DNA of 53,318 nucleotides from an uncultured Lachnospiraceae bacterium (lineage in GTDB: Bacteria > Bacillota > Clostridia > Lachnospirales > Lachnospiraceae), in NCBI GenBank assembly GCA_944381745.1, contig CALWMI010000077.1, positions 1 through 53,318 of the forward strand. Reading direction: 5' to 3'. Positions 8,060-15,383 of this stretch are shown here, piece by piece (the first letter of the stretch is position 1; each line of letters starts with the position of its first letter). Position numbers and translations under genes: made by a program. The notes under the pieces were generated by a model that saw only the letters and a program-made list of their open reading frames with translations, ran no database searches and was not told the DNA's origin.

Positions 8060-9280
8060 TCATTCCGACTGGCTGACCGCTTTTCTGTCAATCATTTCCT
8101 GAATCTTCTCATCGGAGAACCCAATCTCCCTCAGGATCTCTGCCGAGTGCTCCCCCACCCGCGGATACGGGTAACGCACTTCCAGCTCATGCTTATCCCC
8201 GAACATCACCGGCGGCATGGGTATCATTGTCGTGGAACCGTCGCGGTGGGTATATTCCACCACCAGCCCGTTCTCCACCGCCTGGGGATCCCTGTGCACA
8301 TCCACGCTGTGCATCACCTGGTTGTAGGCGATGTCCTCCTCCTTTAAGCGCCTGCACACTTCCTCTGTGCTGTACCGCCCATACGCTTCCTCCAGCACCT
8401 CCACCAGCTCAAAGCGGTGTTCCAGCATCGTCTCGTAGTCGCAGAACCGCGGGTCGTCCACCAGATCCTCCCTCCCCAGCGCCTTCAGATAGTGGGGAAG
8501 CTTCTCGTTCTGGAACACGGAGGTCATAATCCAGTCTCCATCCTTCGTCCGGTAACTGTTCACCAGCGGGTCGCTGGGCCTCTTCCGGCTCTTCGGGTAC
8601 ATCTCCGGGTGGTACTGGGTCTGCATCACTGCGGACGTAGAGCACCAGATGCCTACGCCATATAAGGGTACGCAGATCTGGCATCCCTGCCCTGTCCTCT
8701 CCCTCTGGAAAAGGCCTGTCCCGATGGCTCCCGCCAGCACAGCTCCCGCCGTATCATCCCCTGCCCCGTAGAAGGGAATGGCCGGATACTCCCCGCCCTC
8801 CATCTGGTCAATCATAAAACCGGTCTTTGCCCAGAATGCGACGGTGTCATAACCGGCGTTGTCTTTCTCCGGTCCATAGTTGCCGAATCCACTGATGCCT
8901 CCCCATATCAGTTCCGGATATTTCTTATGTAAACTCTCATAATCCAGCCCCAGCTTGGCAAGGGCCCGCGGCCTCCAATTGGTCACAAAGACATCCGCAT
9001 CAGCCAGCAGCCTGTGCATCGCCTCCATCCCGTCCGGATCCTTCAGGTTGATGGCCAGAGACCGCTTATTGTAATTGATAAAACCGAAAAACGGATTGCA
9101 GTCCTCCGTGCACGGCATGCCAATCGTGGCGCCCACGCTGCGGTTCGGGTCTCCCGCAACCCCCTCCACCTTGATCACATCCGCCCCCCAGTCGGCAAGC
9201 ATCTTTCCACAGACTGGGCCGGACATAAACTGTGACAGGTCGATGACCTTGATTCCGGTTAAAGGTTTCGTGTTGTTCAT
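8060..9280 (-). CDS. Class III (CaiB/BaiF, HadA/FldA-like) CoA transferase
   Basis: This 406-residue family III CoA transferase moves CoA between carboxylic acids. It begins GIKVIDLSQFMSGPVCGKMLADWGADVIKVE, the N-terminal family signature, here split over residues 9-39. At the position where the plus-strand relative at 13672 has the racemase His (AGHD), it has AGYD (142-145). An Asp in GAGDDTAG (175 or 176) aligns with the acyl-carrying Asp of formyl-CoA transferase. This favours transferase over racemase activity. I prefer ATG at 9278-9280 to the upstream in-frame TTG; AAGGAGAGG lies 15 bases upstream. In known 2-hydroxyacid fermentations the same family activates the hydroxyacid, and that is its likely job here. 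Confidence 0.9.
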   Translation of the reverse strand: MNNTKPLTGIKVIDLSQFMSGPVCGKMLADWGADVIKVEGVAGDPNRSVGATIGMPCTEDCNPFFGFINYNKRSLAINLKDPDGMEAMHRLLADADVFVTNWRPRALAKLGLDYESLHKKYPELIWGGISGFGNYGPEKDNAGYDTVAFWAKTGFMIDQMEGGEYPAIPFYGAGDDTAGAVLAGAIGTGLFQRERTGQGCQICVPLYGVGIWCSTSAVMQTQYHPEMYPKSRKRPSDPLVNSYRTKDGDWIMTSVFQNEKLPHYLKALGREDLVDDPRFCDYETMLEHRFELVEVLEEAYGRYSTEEVCRRLKEEDIAYNQVMHSVDVHRDPQAVENGLVVEYTHRDGSTTMIPMPPVMFGDKHELEVRYPYPRVGEHSAEILREIGFSDEKIQEMIDRKAVSQSE

Positions 9281-9339
9281 ATTCCTATAAAGCCTCTCCT
9301 TCAAAAATCGTATTGCTGATTCCGCTTACATGCGGCTTA

Positions 9340-9369
9340 AGTGGGCGGACATTGGTACTTCCGCCCACT
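9340..9369. other. 10-bp perfect inverted repeat between symporter and CoA transferase
   Basis: AGTGGGCGGA (9340-9349) and TCCGCCCACT (9360-9369) pair perfectly around a 10-base loop in the 161-bp gap. No U-run follows on the minus strand, so it is not a standard terminator. It could be a processing or stability stem that sets the ratio of symporter to CoA transferase, or a protein-binding palindrome. Confidence 0.7.
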
Positions 9370-9441
9370 CGCCAATTTAGAACTTCTTTTTTCACTATGG
9401 GCTAATCGTCCTAAATAATCGCCGTCTTACATCTTCGCGCC

Positions 9442-10917
9442 TTACATCTCACAGAAGAATGTCTTGACCACTTCCTTGCTCGGTTTGGCCGTCATCTTGC
9501 TCACCACGATCATGATGATGAAGGTGAGCGGGATGGTGCACACCATCGGCGCCTGATGCAGGAATCCGACAATGTCGAAGGAATAGTTGATGATGTAGAA
9601 TACCATGCCGAACAGCATGCCCACGCTGATACCTTCCTTGGTTGCCCGCGGCCAGTAAAGAGCCAGCGTCAGAGCCGGGAGGATGGATGCCGCACAGCCG
9701 CCCTGACAGAAGTTCAGCAGAATATGCAGGGTGGCAGGCTCCGTCAGCGCGATCAGGATCGTGGCGATACCCAAGCAGACGGTTGTAATTCTCATAACCT
9801 TCTTCAGCTTCGCCTCGTCTGCCTGCGGATGGGTTCTCTTGTACACGTCGTTGACGATGGCGCTGGCTACACAGATGAAGATGGCGCCAATCGTGGACTG
9901 CCCGGCTCCTGCCGCTGCGGACAGGACGATGCCGGCCAGGCCGGAGGGCAGGATACCCATGGACAGCGTGGAGGTGGCGTAGTCGATCATCGTCTCATCC
10001 AGAGCCGGATCGAAAGCCCGGGCAGCCGCGCCGCCCATGATTGCCACGAGCGTGCCCCAGATCAGCAGCATGATCGTGCCGATAATCATACCTCTCTTCA
10101 TGGTCTTCGTGTTGTTATAGGTCAGGGAGCCCTGGGACACCCACGGCTGGCCGACGGCCATGATGGCGAACATCACCCAGAACTCGAAGATTCCCAGCAT
10201 GGGCATTGTCCCTCCGTCATTTGGCGTCAGAAGCGCCGGATCCACCGACTTCAGGGATTCGAAGATCGCCCCGAAGGAACCGAAATACTTCACATAGCCG
10301 ATCATCAGGATGACAGAGCCCAAGCACATCACGAAGCCCTGGATGATGGCCACGGTTGTCACGCCTGTCATGCCGCCCAGCGCCACGTACAGGGTGATGA
10401 TCGCCGCGAAGACAATCAGGGATACCCGGTAAGGGATTCCTGCGCTGGCCTCGATGGCCCTGGAGCCGCCCACGAACTCTCCCGCCGCAGAGGCAGTGGA
10501 GAATACGACCGTTGCGATAACCAGCAGGGCGACCACCATCTTGGAATTGTCAAAGCGGGCGCGGAACACATCCACCAGGGAGTTGGCATTTACCCTTCTC
10601 CCCACGATCGCCATGCGCTTGCCCGTCAGGATCAGCGCTGCAAAGGTAACCGGCGCGATGTACAGGAACAGGGTCATATAGCCGGGCCCGTAGGCTGCCG
10701 ACCGGCCCACACATGCGACGAAAGTACCGGTGGATACCGCTCCTGCGGATACCAGCACGGCGACGCCCACGGCACCGATGCGCCCGCCGCCCTTGAAGGT
10801 CTGGGACGCGAAATCCCCGCCCTCCTTGAGAGCCTTGTCATTCTTGCGCACGCCGTACCAGGTGGCGCCGATCACAACGATAAAGTAAATTAAAATAACT
10901 AACGACTGACCGTTCAT
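9442..10917 (-). CDS. Sodium:solute symporter (SSS family, PanF-like)
   Basis: This 491-residue protein is almost entirely hydrophobic, with about 13 membrane segments, the normal SSS size and topology. It should carry a small organic acid or amide into the cell with sodium. Family-like parts are TFKGGGRIGAVGVAVLVSAG near residue 44 (early unwound helix region), SLVDVFRARFDN after the third segment, and YVALGGMTGVTTVAIIQGF near residue 180. A DUF997/YhdT-like small protein lies 15 bases upstream, a pairing also seen for pantothenate permease in enterobacteria, which supports PanF-like classification. The substrate need not be pantothenate. Given the neighbours, it probably imports the amide degraded by this cluster. 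Confidence 0.93.
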   Translation of the reverse strand: MNGQSLVILIYFIVVIGATWYGVRKNDKALKEGGDFASQTFKGGGRIGAVGVAVLVSAGAVSTGTFVACVGRSAAYGPGYMTLFLYIAPVTFAALILTGKRMAIVGRRVNANSLVDVFRARFDNSKMVVALLVIATVVFSTASAAGEFVGGSRAIEASAGIPYRVSLIVFAAIITLYVALGGMTGVTTVAIIQGFVMCLGSVILMIGYVKYFGSFGAIFESLKSVDPALLTPNDGGTMPMLGIFEFWVMFAIMAVGQPWVSQGSLTYNNTKTMKRGMIIGTIMLLIWGTLVAIMGGAAARAFDPALDETMIDYATSTLSMGILPSGLAGIVLSAAAGAGQSTIGAIFICVASAIVNDVYKRTHPQADEAKLKKVMRITTVCLGIATILIALTEPATLHILLNFCQGGCAASILPALTLALYWPRATKEGISVGMLFGMVFYIINYSFDIVGFLHQAPMVCTIPLTFIIMIVVSKMTAKPSKEVVKTFFCEM

Positions 10918-10932
10918 ATGCTTCCCCCTCTC

Positions 10933-11232
10933 TTATTCTTCGTCTACTTCTTTTTTGCCGTCCGCACTCAGAGGGCAGTCCTTAATCATGAGAGCCTGGA
11001 CAATCATGCAGATCGGATAGATCACGACAGTTCCAATGGAAACCATGAACATCCACTTGGGAATCCCCATAATGTATGTATAGGTCAGCGGATCCTGATT
11101 CGCTCCCCAGAAGCCCCAATACCACACCCAAGCAGACAGAATCACAAAGGAAATAAGGAAAATAATTAGCTCCTTATTCGCCTGTTTCATGCGCTTGTCT
11201 TCTTTCAGGCCATACTCGTCAATAAGACTCAT
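10933..11232 (-). CDS. YhdT/DUF997-like small membrane protein, symporter partner
   Basis: This 99-residue protein has two membrane helices (IIFLISFVILSAWVWYWGFW, about 24-43, and MFMVSIGTVVIYPICMIVQAL, about 61-81) with GIPKWMF leading into the second. That layout and the position directly before a PanF-like symporter match the DUF997/YhdT family, thought to be an accessory subunit of such transporters. ATG at 11230-11232 follows a GGAGGAG ribosome site. The protein ends in a charged tail KKEVDEE. Sequence similarity was judged by eye, so the family name is likely but not certain; small symporter subunit is the safer functional statement. Confidence 0.75.
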   Translation of the reverse strand: MSLIDEYGLKEDKRMKQANKELIIFLISFVILSAWVWYWGFWGANQDPLTYTYIMGIPKWMFMVSIGTVVIYPICMIVQALMIKDCPLSADGKKEVDEE

Positions 11233-11278
11233 ATTCTCTCCTCCTTCTCTTCTTTTGAATAACGCCCATAATGTTTCT

Positions 11279-11302
11279 AAATAAAACTATCTTGCGATAG
11301 CT
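11279..11302 (-). terminator. Weak terminator-like hairpin after the amidase gene
   Basis: On the minus strand AGCTATC, loop GCAA, GATAGTT form a 7-bp stem with a GNRA loop, followed by TTTTATTT. The stem is AT-rich, so partial termination is more likely than complete; the symporter genes downstream could still be reached from the sigma-54 promoter. Confidence 0.45.
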
Positions 11303-11324
11303 ATTCAGTCTGTCCTCCCCTTCC

Positions 11325-12752
11325 TCAGTCCACCGGCGGCACCGCATGGTCAAGCTTCGGCGCCTTCTTGTGGTAGTCGGTGGCCTGCTGGAAAGCATTC
11401 CCTACCCGGAAGCACATCCCCTCCCGGAAGGAATCGCCGATGATCATGATCCCGATGGGCATGCCGTCCGAGTCAAATCCCGCCGGGATATCCAGCGCTG
11501 GTTTCCCGGTGACACTGGGAATTGCGGTATAGCACATATTGGCATGGAGCGGATCCTCCCGCACGCCGGGTGTAAACTCCACCACCGGGTTCTCGATGGA
11601 CAGGGCCGTGTACGGCACCGTGGGGGTGATAATCACGTCCACGTCCTTGAACGCCTCCTCCAGCTCCTGGGCAATCAGCGTCCGGTAGGCAAGCGCCTGG
11701 TAGTACTGGGTTCCAGTGAAGAAACAGCCCGCCTCCAGCTCAATGCGGATCTCGTCGGCGTACTCCTCCGGGCACTCCCGCAGCCATCCCAGGTGGTAGG
11801 CGCTGGGCTCCACGGCGTCCACAACCATGATCGCGCCGATCAGCGTATCCAGGTTGTCGATCGTAATCTCCTTCACCACCGCTCCCAGCTCCTCAAATTT
11901 CTTCAAAGCCTCCACATAGCATTTCTCCACGTCCGGCTGGTTGTGGTTGAAGCAGTAATCCTTGATGACGCCGATGCGGATGTCCTTGACGCCCTTGTTC
12001 AAATCCTTCGTGTAGTCCTCCACCGGCTTGAGCTGGGAATTCTTGTCGTGATAGTCATGCCCGGCAATCACTTCCAGCATGATCGCACAGTCCTCCACGG
12101 TACGGCACATCGGCCCTACCGTGTCCAAAGAGTAGGCCAGCGGCACCACGCCGTAATTGCTGACACGGCCGATGGATGGACGGATGCCTGTGATCCCGCT
12201 CACCGAGGAGGGCAGCCGCACCGAGCCGCCGGTATCCGTTCCCAGGCCGCCAAAAGCAGCCCTGGCCGCCACGGCGATGCCTGTCCCGCCCGAGGAACCC
12301 GACGGATTCTTCGTGAAATCCCACGGGTTGTGGGCGTACCCGTAATGCTCGTTGGAGGTGGAGCCTCCCCAGGCAAACTCGTGCATATTGGTCTTGCCGA
12401 TGATAATGGCTCCGGCCCCTTTCAGCTTCTTGACCGCCGTCGCGTCCTCCTCCGTCAGATTATCCTTGAAAAGCTTGGAGCCAGCCGTGGTCACCGTGCC
12501 TGCCATGGCAATGTTGTCCTTGATGACAATCGGCACGCCGTGCAGAGGCCCCAGCACATACCCGCACGCGATCATCTCGTCATAGGCCTTCGCCAGCTTC
12601 ATGCTCTCCTCTTCATAGAGGCTGATGAATGCATTGTAGTCTTTGATTGCCTTGCACACGTCCAGGCACTCCCTCACGACCTCCTGGCAGCTTACCTCCC
12701 TGTCCTTAATCTTCTTTGCGATTTCCGCCAAGCTCAATTCCTTGTACCCCAT
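11325..12752 (-). CDS. Amidase of the amidase-signature (GatA/AtzF) family
   Basis: This 475-residue amidohydrolase cleaves a carboxamide with a Ser-cisSer-Lys triad. All three are visible: K78 in VPIVIKDN, cis-Ser S153 in NPSGSSGG and nucleophile S177 in GTDTGGSVRLPSS; the 24-residue spacing of the last two matches the family. Length is typical of GatA-like and catabolic amidases. ATG at 12750-12752 follows AAAGGGGAGGTAACT, a strong site. It is the second gene from the minus-strand sigma-54 promoter, behind a 64-residue GatC/AtzG-like protein. There is no gatB nearby, so a role in tRNA amidation is unlikely. Hydrolysis of the imported amide to a carboxylic acid, possibly a 2-hydroxyacid, is the inferred first step. 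Confidence 0.93.
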   Translation of the reverse strand: MGYKELSLAEIAKKIKDREVSCQEVVRECLDVCKAIKDYNAFISLYEEESMKLAKAYDEMIACGYVLGPLHGVPIVIKDNIAMAGTVTTAGSKLFKDNLTEEDATAVKKLKGAGAIIIGKTNMHEFAWGGSTSNEHYGYAHNPWDFTKNPSGSSGGTGIAVAARAAFGGLGTDTGGSVRLPSSVSGITGIRPSIGRVSNYGVVPLAYSLDTVGPMCRTVEDCAIMLEVIAGHDYHDKNSQLKPVEDYTKDLNKGVKDIRIGVIKDYCFNHNQPDVEKCYVEALKKFEELGAVVKEITIDNLDTLIGAIMVVDAVEPSAYHLGWLRECPEEYADEIRIELEAGCFFTGTQYYQALAYRTLIAQELEEAFKDVDVIITPTVPYTALSIENPVVEFTPGVREDPLHANMCYTAIPSVTGKPALDIPAGFDSDGMPIGIMIIGDSFREGMCFRVGNAFQQATDYHKKAPKLDHAVPPVD

Positions 12753-12775
12753 AGTTACCTCCCCTTTGGTAATGT

Positions 12776-12970
12776 TTAATTTCCGTGTTTAAAAATGTTA
12801 CATGGAAGGATGTCGCGGAAGCCCTTCTGGCTCATCTTCTTATCCATCGCCTCCGCCCTGGTAATCCAGTCCTGGTAGGTAGGAAGAACCGCCTTCTTTC
12901 TCTCCTCGCTCATGTTCAAATCCAACAGCTTATTGAACATCTCGATGTCTTCTGGCGTGTACACTTTCAT
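12776..12970 (-). CDS. Small GatC/AtzG-like putative amidase partner
   Basis: This 64-residue protein starts at ATG 12968-12970 after AAAGGAGATTATGCC; an upstream in-frame start lacks a site and would cross the promoter leader. It is the first gene behind the minus-strand sigma-54 promoter, 23 bases before the amidase. The central segment LLDLNMSEERKKAVLPTY followed by a helix (WITRAEAMDKKMS) resembles the short helical GatC/AtzG-like proteins that wrap around amidase-signature enzymes. That match is by pattern only. A role as a stabilising subunit of the amidase is the best inference; it has no signal peptide or membrane segment. Confidence 0.65.
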   Translation of the reverse strand: MKVYTPEDIEMFNKLLDLNMSEERKKAVLPTYQDWITRAEAMDKKMSQKGFRDILPCNIFKHGN

Positions 12971-13065
12971 GGCATAATCTCCTTTCTTTGTGGAATGTTT
13001 TATCTTGAGGAAGCATGGCAGCAGCCAAAATCTTCCAACAGCAACCGTCTCCACTGACTATTTAA

Positions 13066-13080
13066 GCAAGCCCAGTGCCA
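13066..13080 (-). promoter_or_regulatory. Sigma-54 (-24/-12) promoter for the catabolic operon
   Basis: The minus strand reads TGGCAC (13075-13080), 5 bases, TTGC (13066-13069), extended to TTGGCACTGGGCTTGCTT. This matches the sigma-54 consensus in every conserved base. Transcription would start near 13055, about 85 bases before the 64-residue gene. The cluster encodes its own GAFTG-bearing activator, so this is probably the main inducible promoter. Confidence 0.9.
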
Positions 13081-13370
13081 ACATCTTTCCGGCCGTGTTT
13101 TGACTGAAAACAAAATCTATTTTCATCTCCTGGGATACACCAGTATGCAACACCCCCTTTTTGTCTGTTTTCTCCTTCCAAATTCACCAGGAATCCCGAA
13201 AATACGCCCTTCCTGGCTCTCCCATCATACAGCGGTTTGGAAATCATTTCCAGTTAAATCTTCTTAAAATTGCTTTATATTTTTTTTATATTTCTTTTAA
13301 AAAATGTTACCTTTGTAATAAATCCCCCTCTGAAAGTTACAGATTTTGTTTTCTTTTTGTTTCCTTAACC

Positions 13371-13440
13371 TGTCACCTGGTTACACTTTTGTTTACCCTT
13401 GTGCGCCCCGGTGACACTTGATTCCCACTCCTCTGTAACC
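13371..13440. promoter_or_regulatory. Candidate enhancer (upstream activator) sites
   Basis: Between the two outward sigma-54 promoters lies an almost palindromic 15-mer, TGTCACC-T-GGTTACA (13371-13385), followed by half sites GGTGACA (13410-13416) and TGTAACC (13434-13440). A related GTTACA is at 13335-13340. The spacing, about 290 bases from one promoter and 155 from the other, suits a Fis-type enhancer-binding protein acting by DNA looping. The rest of 12971-13671 is AT-rich with no convincing gene. Confidence 0.55.
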
Positions 13441-13540
13441 GCCTGTCCCTTCCTTGCCCTCTCCTTATAAAATTTCCTTTCCATTTCTGTCCTATTCGCT
13501 CAATGCTCCCCGAAAAACTCCCCCGTACACTTTTCCCGCA

Positions 13541-13555
13541 TGGCATACAAATTGC
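13541..13555 (+). promoter_or_regulatory. Divergent sigma-54 (-24/-12) promoter
   Basis: The plus strand reads TGGCAT (13541-13546), 5 bases, TTGC (13552-13555) then T. It differs from consensus TGGCAC-N5-TTGC at one base. Start would be near 13567, about 105 bases before the racemase-like gene at 13672. Confidence 0.8.
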
Positions 13556-13671
13556 TCTTATTTGTACACAGAGATATCCTGCCCGCCTGCAAACGTGCTA
13601 TAATGGCAGAAGAACTGCTGCGAGGCAAGGCAGCTTACAGCGATATCAAATCTTTCACAATGGAGGTAGCT

Positions 13672-14838
13672 ATGAGTGCATTAGATGGTGTAAAAATCCT
13701 GGATTTTTCCACGCTGCTCCCCGGCCCTTACGCGACGATGATGCTGGCAGATTTGGGTGCGGAGGTGCTGCGCGTGGGCAGCAAGGACAAGACCGACCTG
13801 GTGGCTGTGTGGCCGCCGATGCTTGAGGAGGCGGGCGTCTCCGCTCCCTGGGCATGGCTCAGCCGGAATAAGAAATCCATATTTTTGAATTTAAAAAAAG
13901 AAACCGCCGTACAGGCGGTGAAAGAGCTGGTCAAAGAATATGATATTGTGGTGGAACAGTTCCGCCCCGGGGTGATGGACAAGCTGGGCGTGGGATATGA
14001 GGAGCTGCGGCAGGCCAATCCCCGCCTGATCTACTGTTCCCTCACCGGCTACGGGCAGACCGGCCCCATGGCCATGAAAGCAGGGCACGACATCAATTAC
14101 CTCTCCCGGGCGGGCGTCATCTCTGCCGCCGGGCGGGCAAAGGAGGGGCCTTCCCTCTACAACTTCCAGATTGCGGACGTGGCCTCCGGAGCCATGAACG
14201 TGGTGGTGAGCATCCTGGCAGCCCTCCACTACCGGGACGTCACCGGCAAGGGCCAGTACATTGACGTGTCCATGACCGACGGGGTCATCCCTTTTAACTC
14301 CATGGACGGCGCCTGCTTCCTGGCCGGAGCTCCTGCTCCCCAGCGGGAATCCCAGCAGCTCAACGGCGGGGAGATCTATGACTTCTACCGCACAAAAGAC
14401 GGCCAATATATGAGCGTGGGTTCCCTGGAACCGAAATTCTTCGCCCAGCTGTGTATCGGCATGGAGCATCCGGAGTGGGCGGACGGCAAAATCCTCAAGA
14501 CGGACTTGAAAATGGTGAAGGAAACCTTTAAAGAGAAGTTCCTGACAAAGACGCGGGACGAATGGACGGAAATCTTCCAGAAGCTGGATGCCTGCGTGGA
14601 GCCTGTCCTCTCCCTTGAGGAGGCCGCCGCAGACGAGCACAACAACGCCCGGCAGATGTGGGTGGACGTGCCCCTTCCCACCGCTCCCGGCAAGACGGTC
14701 CGCCAGATGGGCTGCCCCATCAAGCTCTCCGACTGCCCGGCAGAGTACCGCCACGCGGGCTACCCGGCAGGCTTCCACACCCAGGAAATCCTTAAAAAAC
14801 TGGGGTATTCTGATATAGATATTAAAGAAATGATTTAA
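13672..14838 (+). CDS. Alpha-methylacyl-CoA racemase-like CaiB/BaiF-family enzyme
   Basis: This 388-residue class III CoA transferase-fold protein begins GVKILDFSTLLPGPYATMML. It carries AGHDINYL with H139 and a downstream D169 in IADVASG. The 30-residue gap equals the spacing of the catalytic His/Asp pair of alpha-methylacyl-CoA racemase, and GHDINYL is a hallmark of that branch. It may therefore epimerise a 2-methyl- or other 2-substituted acyl-CoA; CoA transfer cannot be excluded because D169 also occupies the transferase position. ATG at 13672 follows TGGAGGTAGCT. It is transcribed away from the operon from its own sigma-54 promoter and ends at a strong terminator, so it forms a single-gene unit of the same regulon. 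A racemase would let both enantiomers enter the pathway. Confidence 0.85.
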   Translation: MSALDGVKILDFSTLLPGPYATMMLADLGAEVLRVGSKDKTDLVAVWPPMLEEAGVSAPWAWLSRNKKSIFLNLKKETAVQAVKELVKEYDIVVEQFRPGVMDKLGVGYEELRQANPRLIYCSLTGYGQTGPMAMKAGHDINYLSRAGVISAAGRAKEGPSLYNFQIADVASGAMNVVVSILAALHYRDVTGKGQYIDVSMTDGVIPFNSMDGACFLAGAPAPQRESQQLNGGEIYDFYRTKDGQYMSVGSLEPKFFAQLCIGMEHPEWADGKILKTDLKMVKETFKEKFLTKTRDEWTEIFQKLDACVEPVLSLEEAAADEHNNARQMWVDVPLPTAPGKTVRQMGCPIKLSDCPAEYRHAGYPAGFHTQEILKKLGYSDIDIKEMI

Positions 14839-14871
14839 TAAAGATTAGTGCGTAAGCAATCAGAAAATCCA

Positions 14872-14926
14872 AACCGCCTGTCCCTACGGCCGAGCCAGTC
14901 GACCTGTAGGACAGGCGGTTTTCTTT
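14872..14926 (+). terminator. Strong rho-independent terminator
   Basis: AACCGCCTGTCCCTAC (14872-14887) pairs with GTAGGACAGGCGGTT (14906-14920) with one bulged base, then TTCTTTG. It ends the racemase-like gene. It also separates the catabolic cluster from the remnant region that follows. Confidence 0.85.
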
Positions 14927-14979
14927 GCCTTAAATAGGCGGATAGACAGGACGATTTACTGTCAGGATAAAGGTCGATT

Positions 14980-15201
14980 TTGGGCATTTTCTTTCGCTGC
15001 AAGCGGCTTTTGAAGGGCTTGCCATATCCCGGTATTCCTGCATGGGGAAATGCCGCTCAGAGGGCAAATGAGGTGTTTTCTGCTTCTCCGTATGGGCAAT
15101 ATCCGCGCAGGGAGAAGCCGTATACGGAAAGCCCGCATACGGATAATCCGTTCACGGGAAAACCGTACACGGAAAATCCCGCACAAATAAATACTAAATA
15201 A
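14980..15201 (+). pseudogene. C-terminal remnant of a RepA_N/HTH replication-initiator-like protein
   Basis: An open frame from a TTG ends at TAA 15199-15201 with ANEVFSASPYGQYPRREKPY, then PYTES, PHTDN, PFTGK, PYTEN and PAQINTK. Such proline-led pentapeptide tails ending in NPxQxNTK are familiar from RepA_N-type replication initiators and related helix-turn-helix proteins of Firmicutes plasmids and integrative elements. The DNA-binding N-terminus is missing and there is no ribosome site, so this is a decayed fragment. It suggests that an integrative element once sat here. Recognition is by eye from the tail alone; a chance repeat cannot be excluded. Confidence 0.55.
15088..15192 (+). repeat. 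Seven degenerate 15-bp tandem units
   Basis: Units of 15 bases close to CCGTATACGGAAAAT run head to tail from 15088 to 15192; the central four are best conserved. Each encodes one pentapeptide of the P-[YFH]-T-x-x type. Period 15 keeps the reading frame, and unit divergence is mostly at degenerate positions. Confidence 0.85.
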
Positions 15202-15269
15202 AAGAAATACCAAAGCAACAAGTAACAATCTAATTAAATATCAATCTATCAATCTTGAATGGCAGAACT

Positions 15270-15383
15270 CTATTCACCTGTGCTGATGGTTTTTCCCACT
15301 TTATCTAAATACTCTTCTAAGCAAAGGCCCTGTTCATACATTTCCGTTGCTGCTTCGACACCGACATATCGGTAGTGCCATTG
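15270..15383 (-). pseudogene. C-terminal fragment of a VanY-type D-Ala-D-Ala carboxypeptidase
   Basis: The minus strand encodes QWHYRYVGVEAATEMYEQGL followed by CLEEYLDKVGK and stops at 15270. The motif PWHxRYVG, with the last zinc-binding His of M15 peptidases, and the downstream LxLEEYL are typical of VanY/DacB-like enzymes. Everything upstream of the Trp is missing: the frame before it belongs to the AlbA_2 fragment read in another frame. It is therefore a broken gene. The complete enzyme would trim D-Ala from peptidoglycan stems. Confidence 0.7.

Noticed and set aside
9442..12752. Assignment of the symporter and amidase to pantothenate uptake and cleavage
   Set aside because: PanF-like and DUF997-like features suggested it, but the pantoate released has no hydrogen on its beta carbon and could not be dehydrated by the neighbouring enzyme.
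13062..13247. 61-residue minus-strand open frame in the sigma-54 control region
   Set aside because: It overlaps the -24/-12 promoter, lacks a ribosome site and shows no protein-like pattern.
14962..15228. Minus-strand open frame with a hydrophobic N-terminus over the remnant region
   Set aside because: It runs antisense to the pentapeptide repeats, so its repetitive Arg-rich stretch follows from them; no ribosome site was seen.
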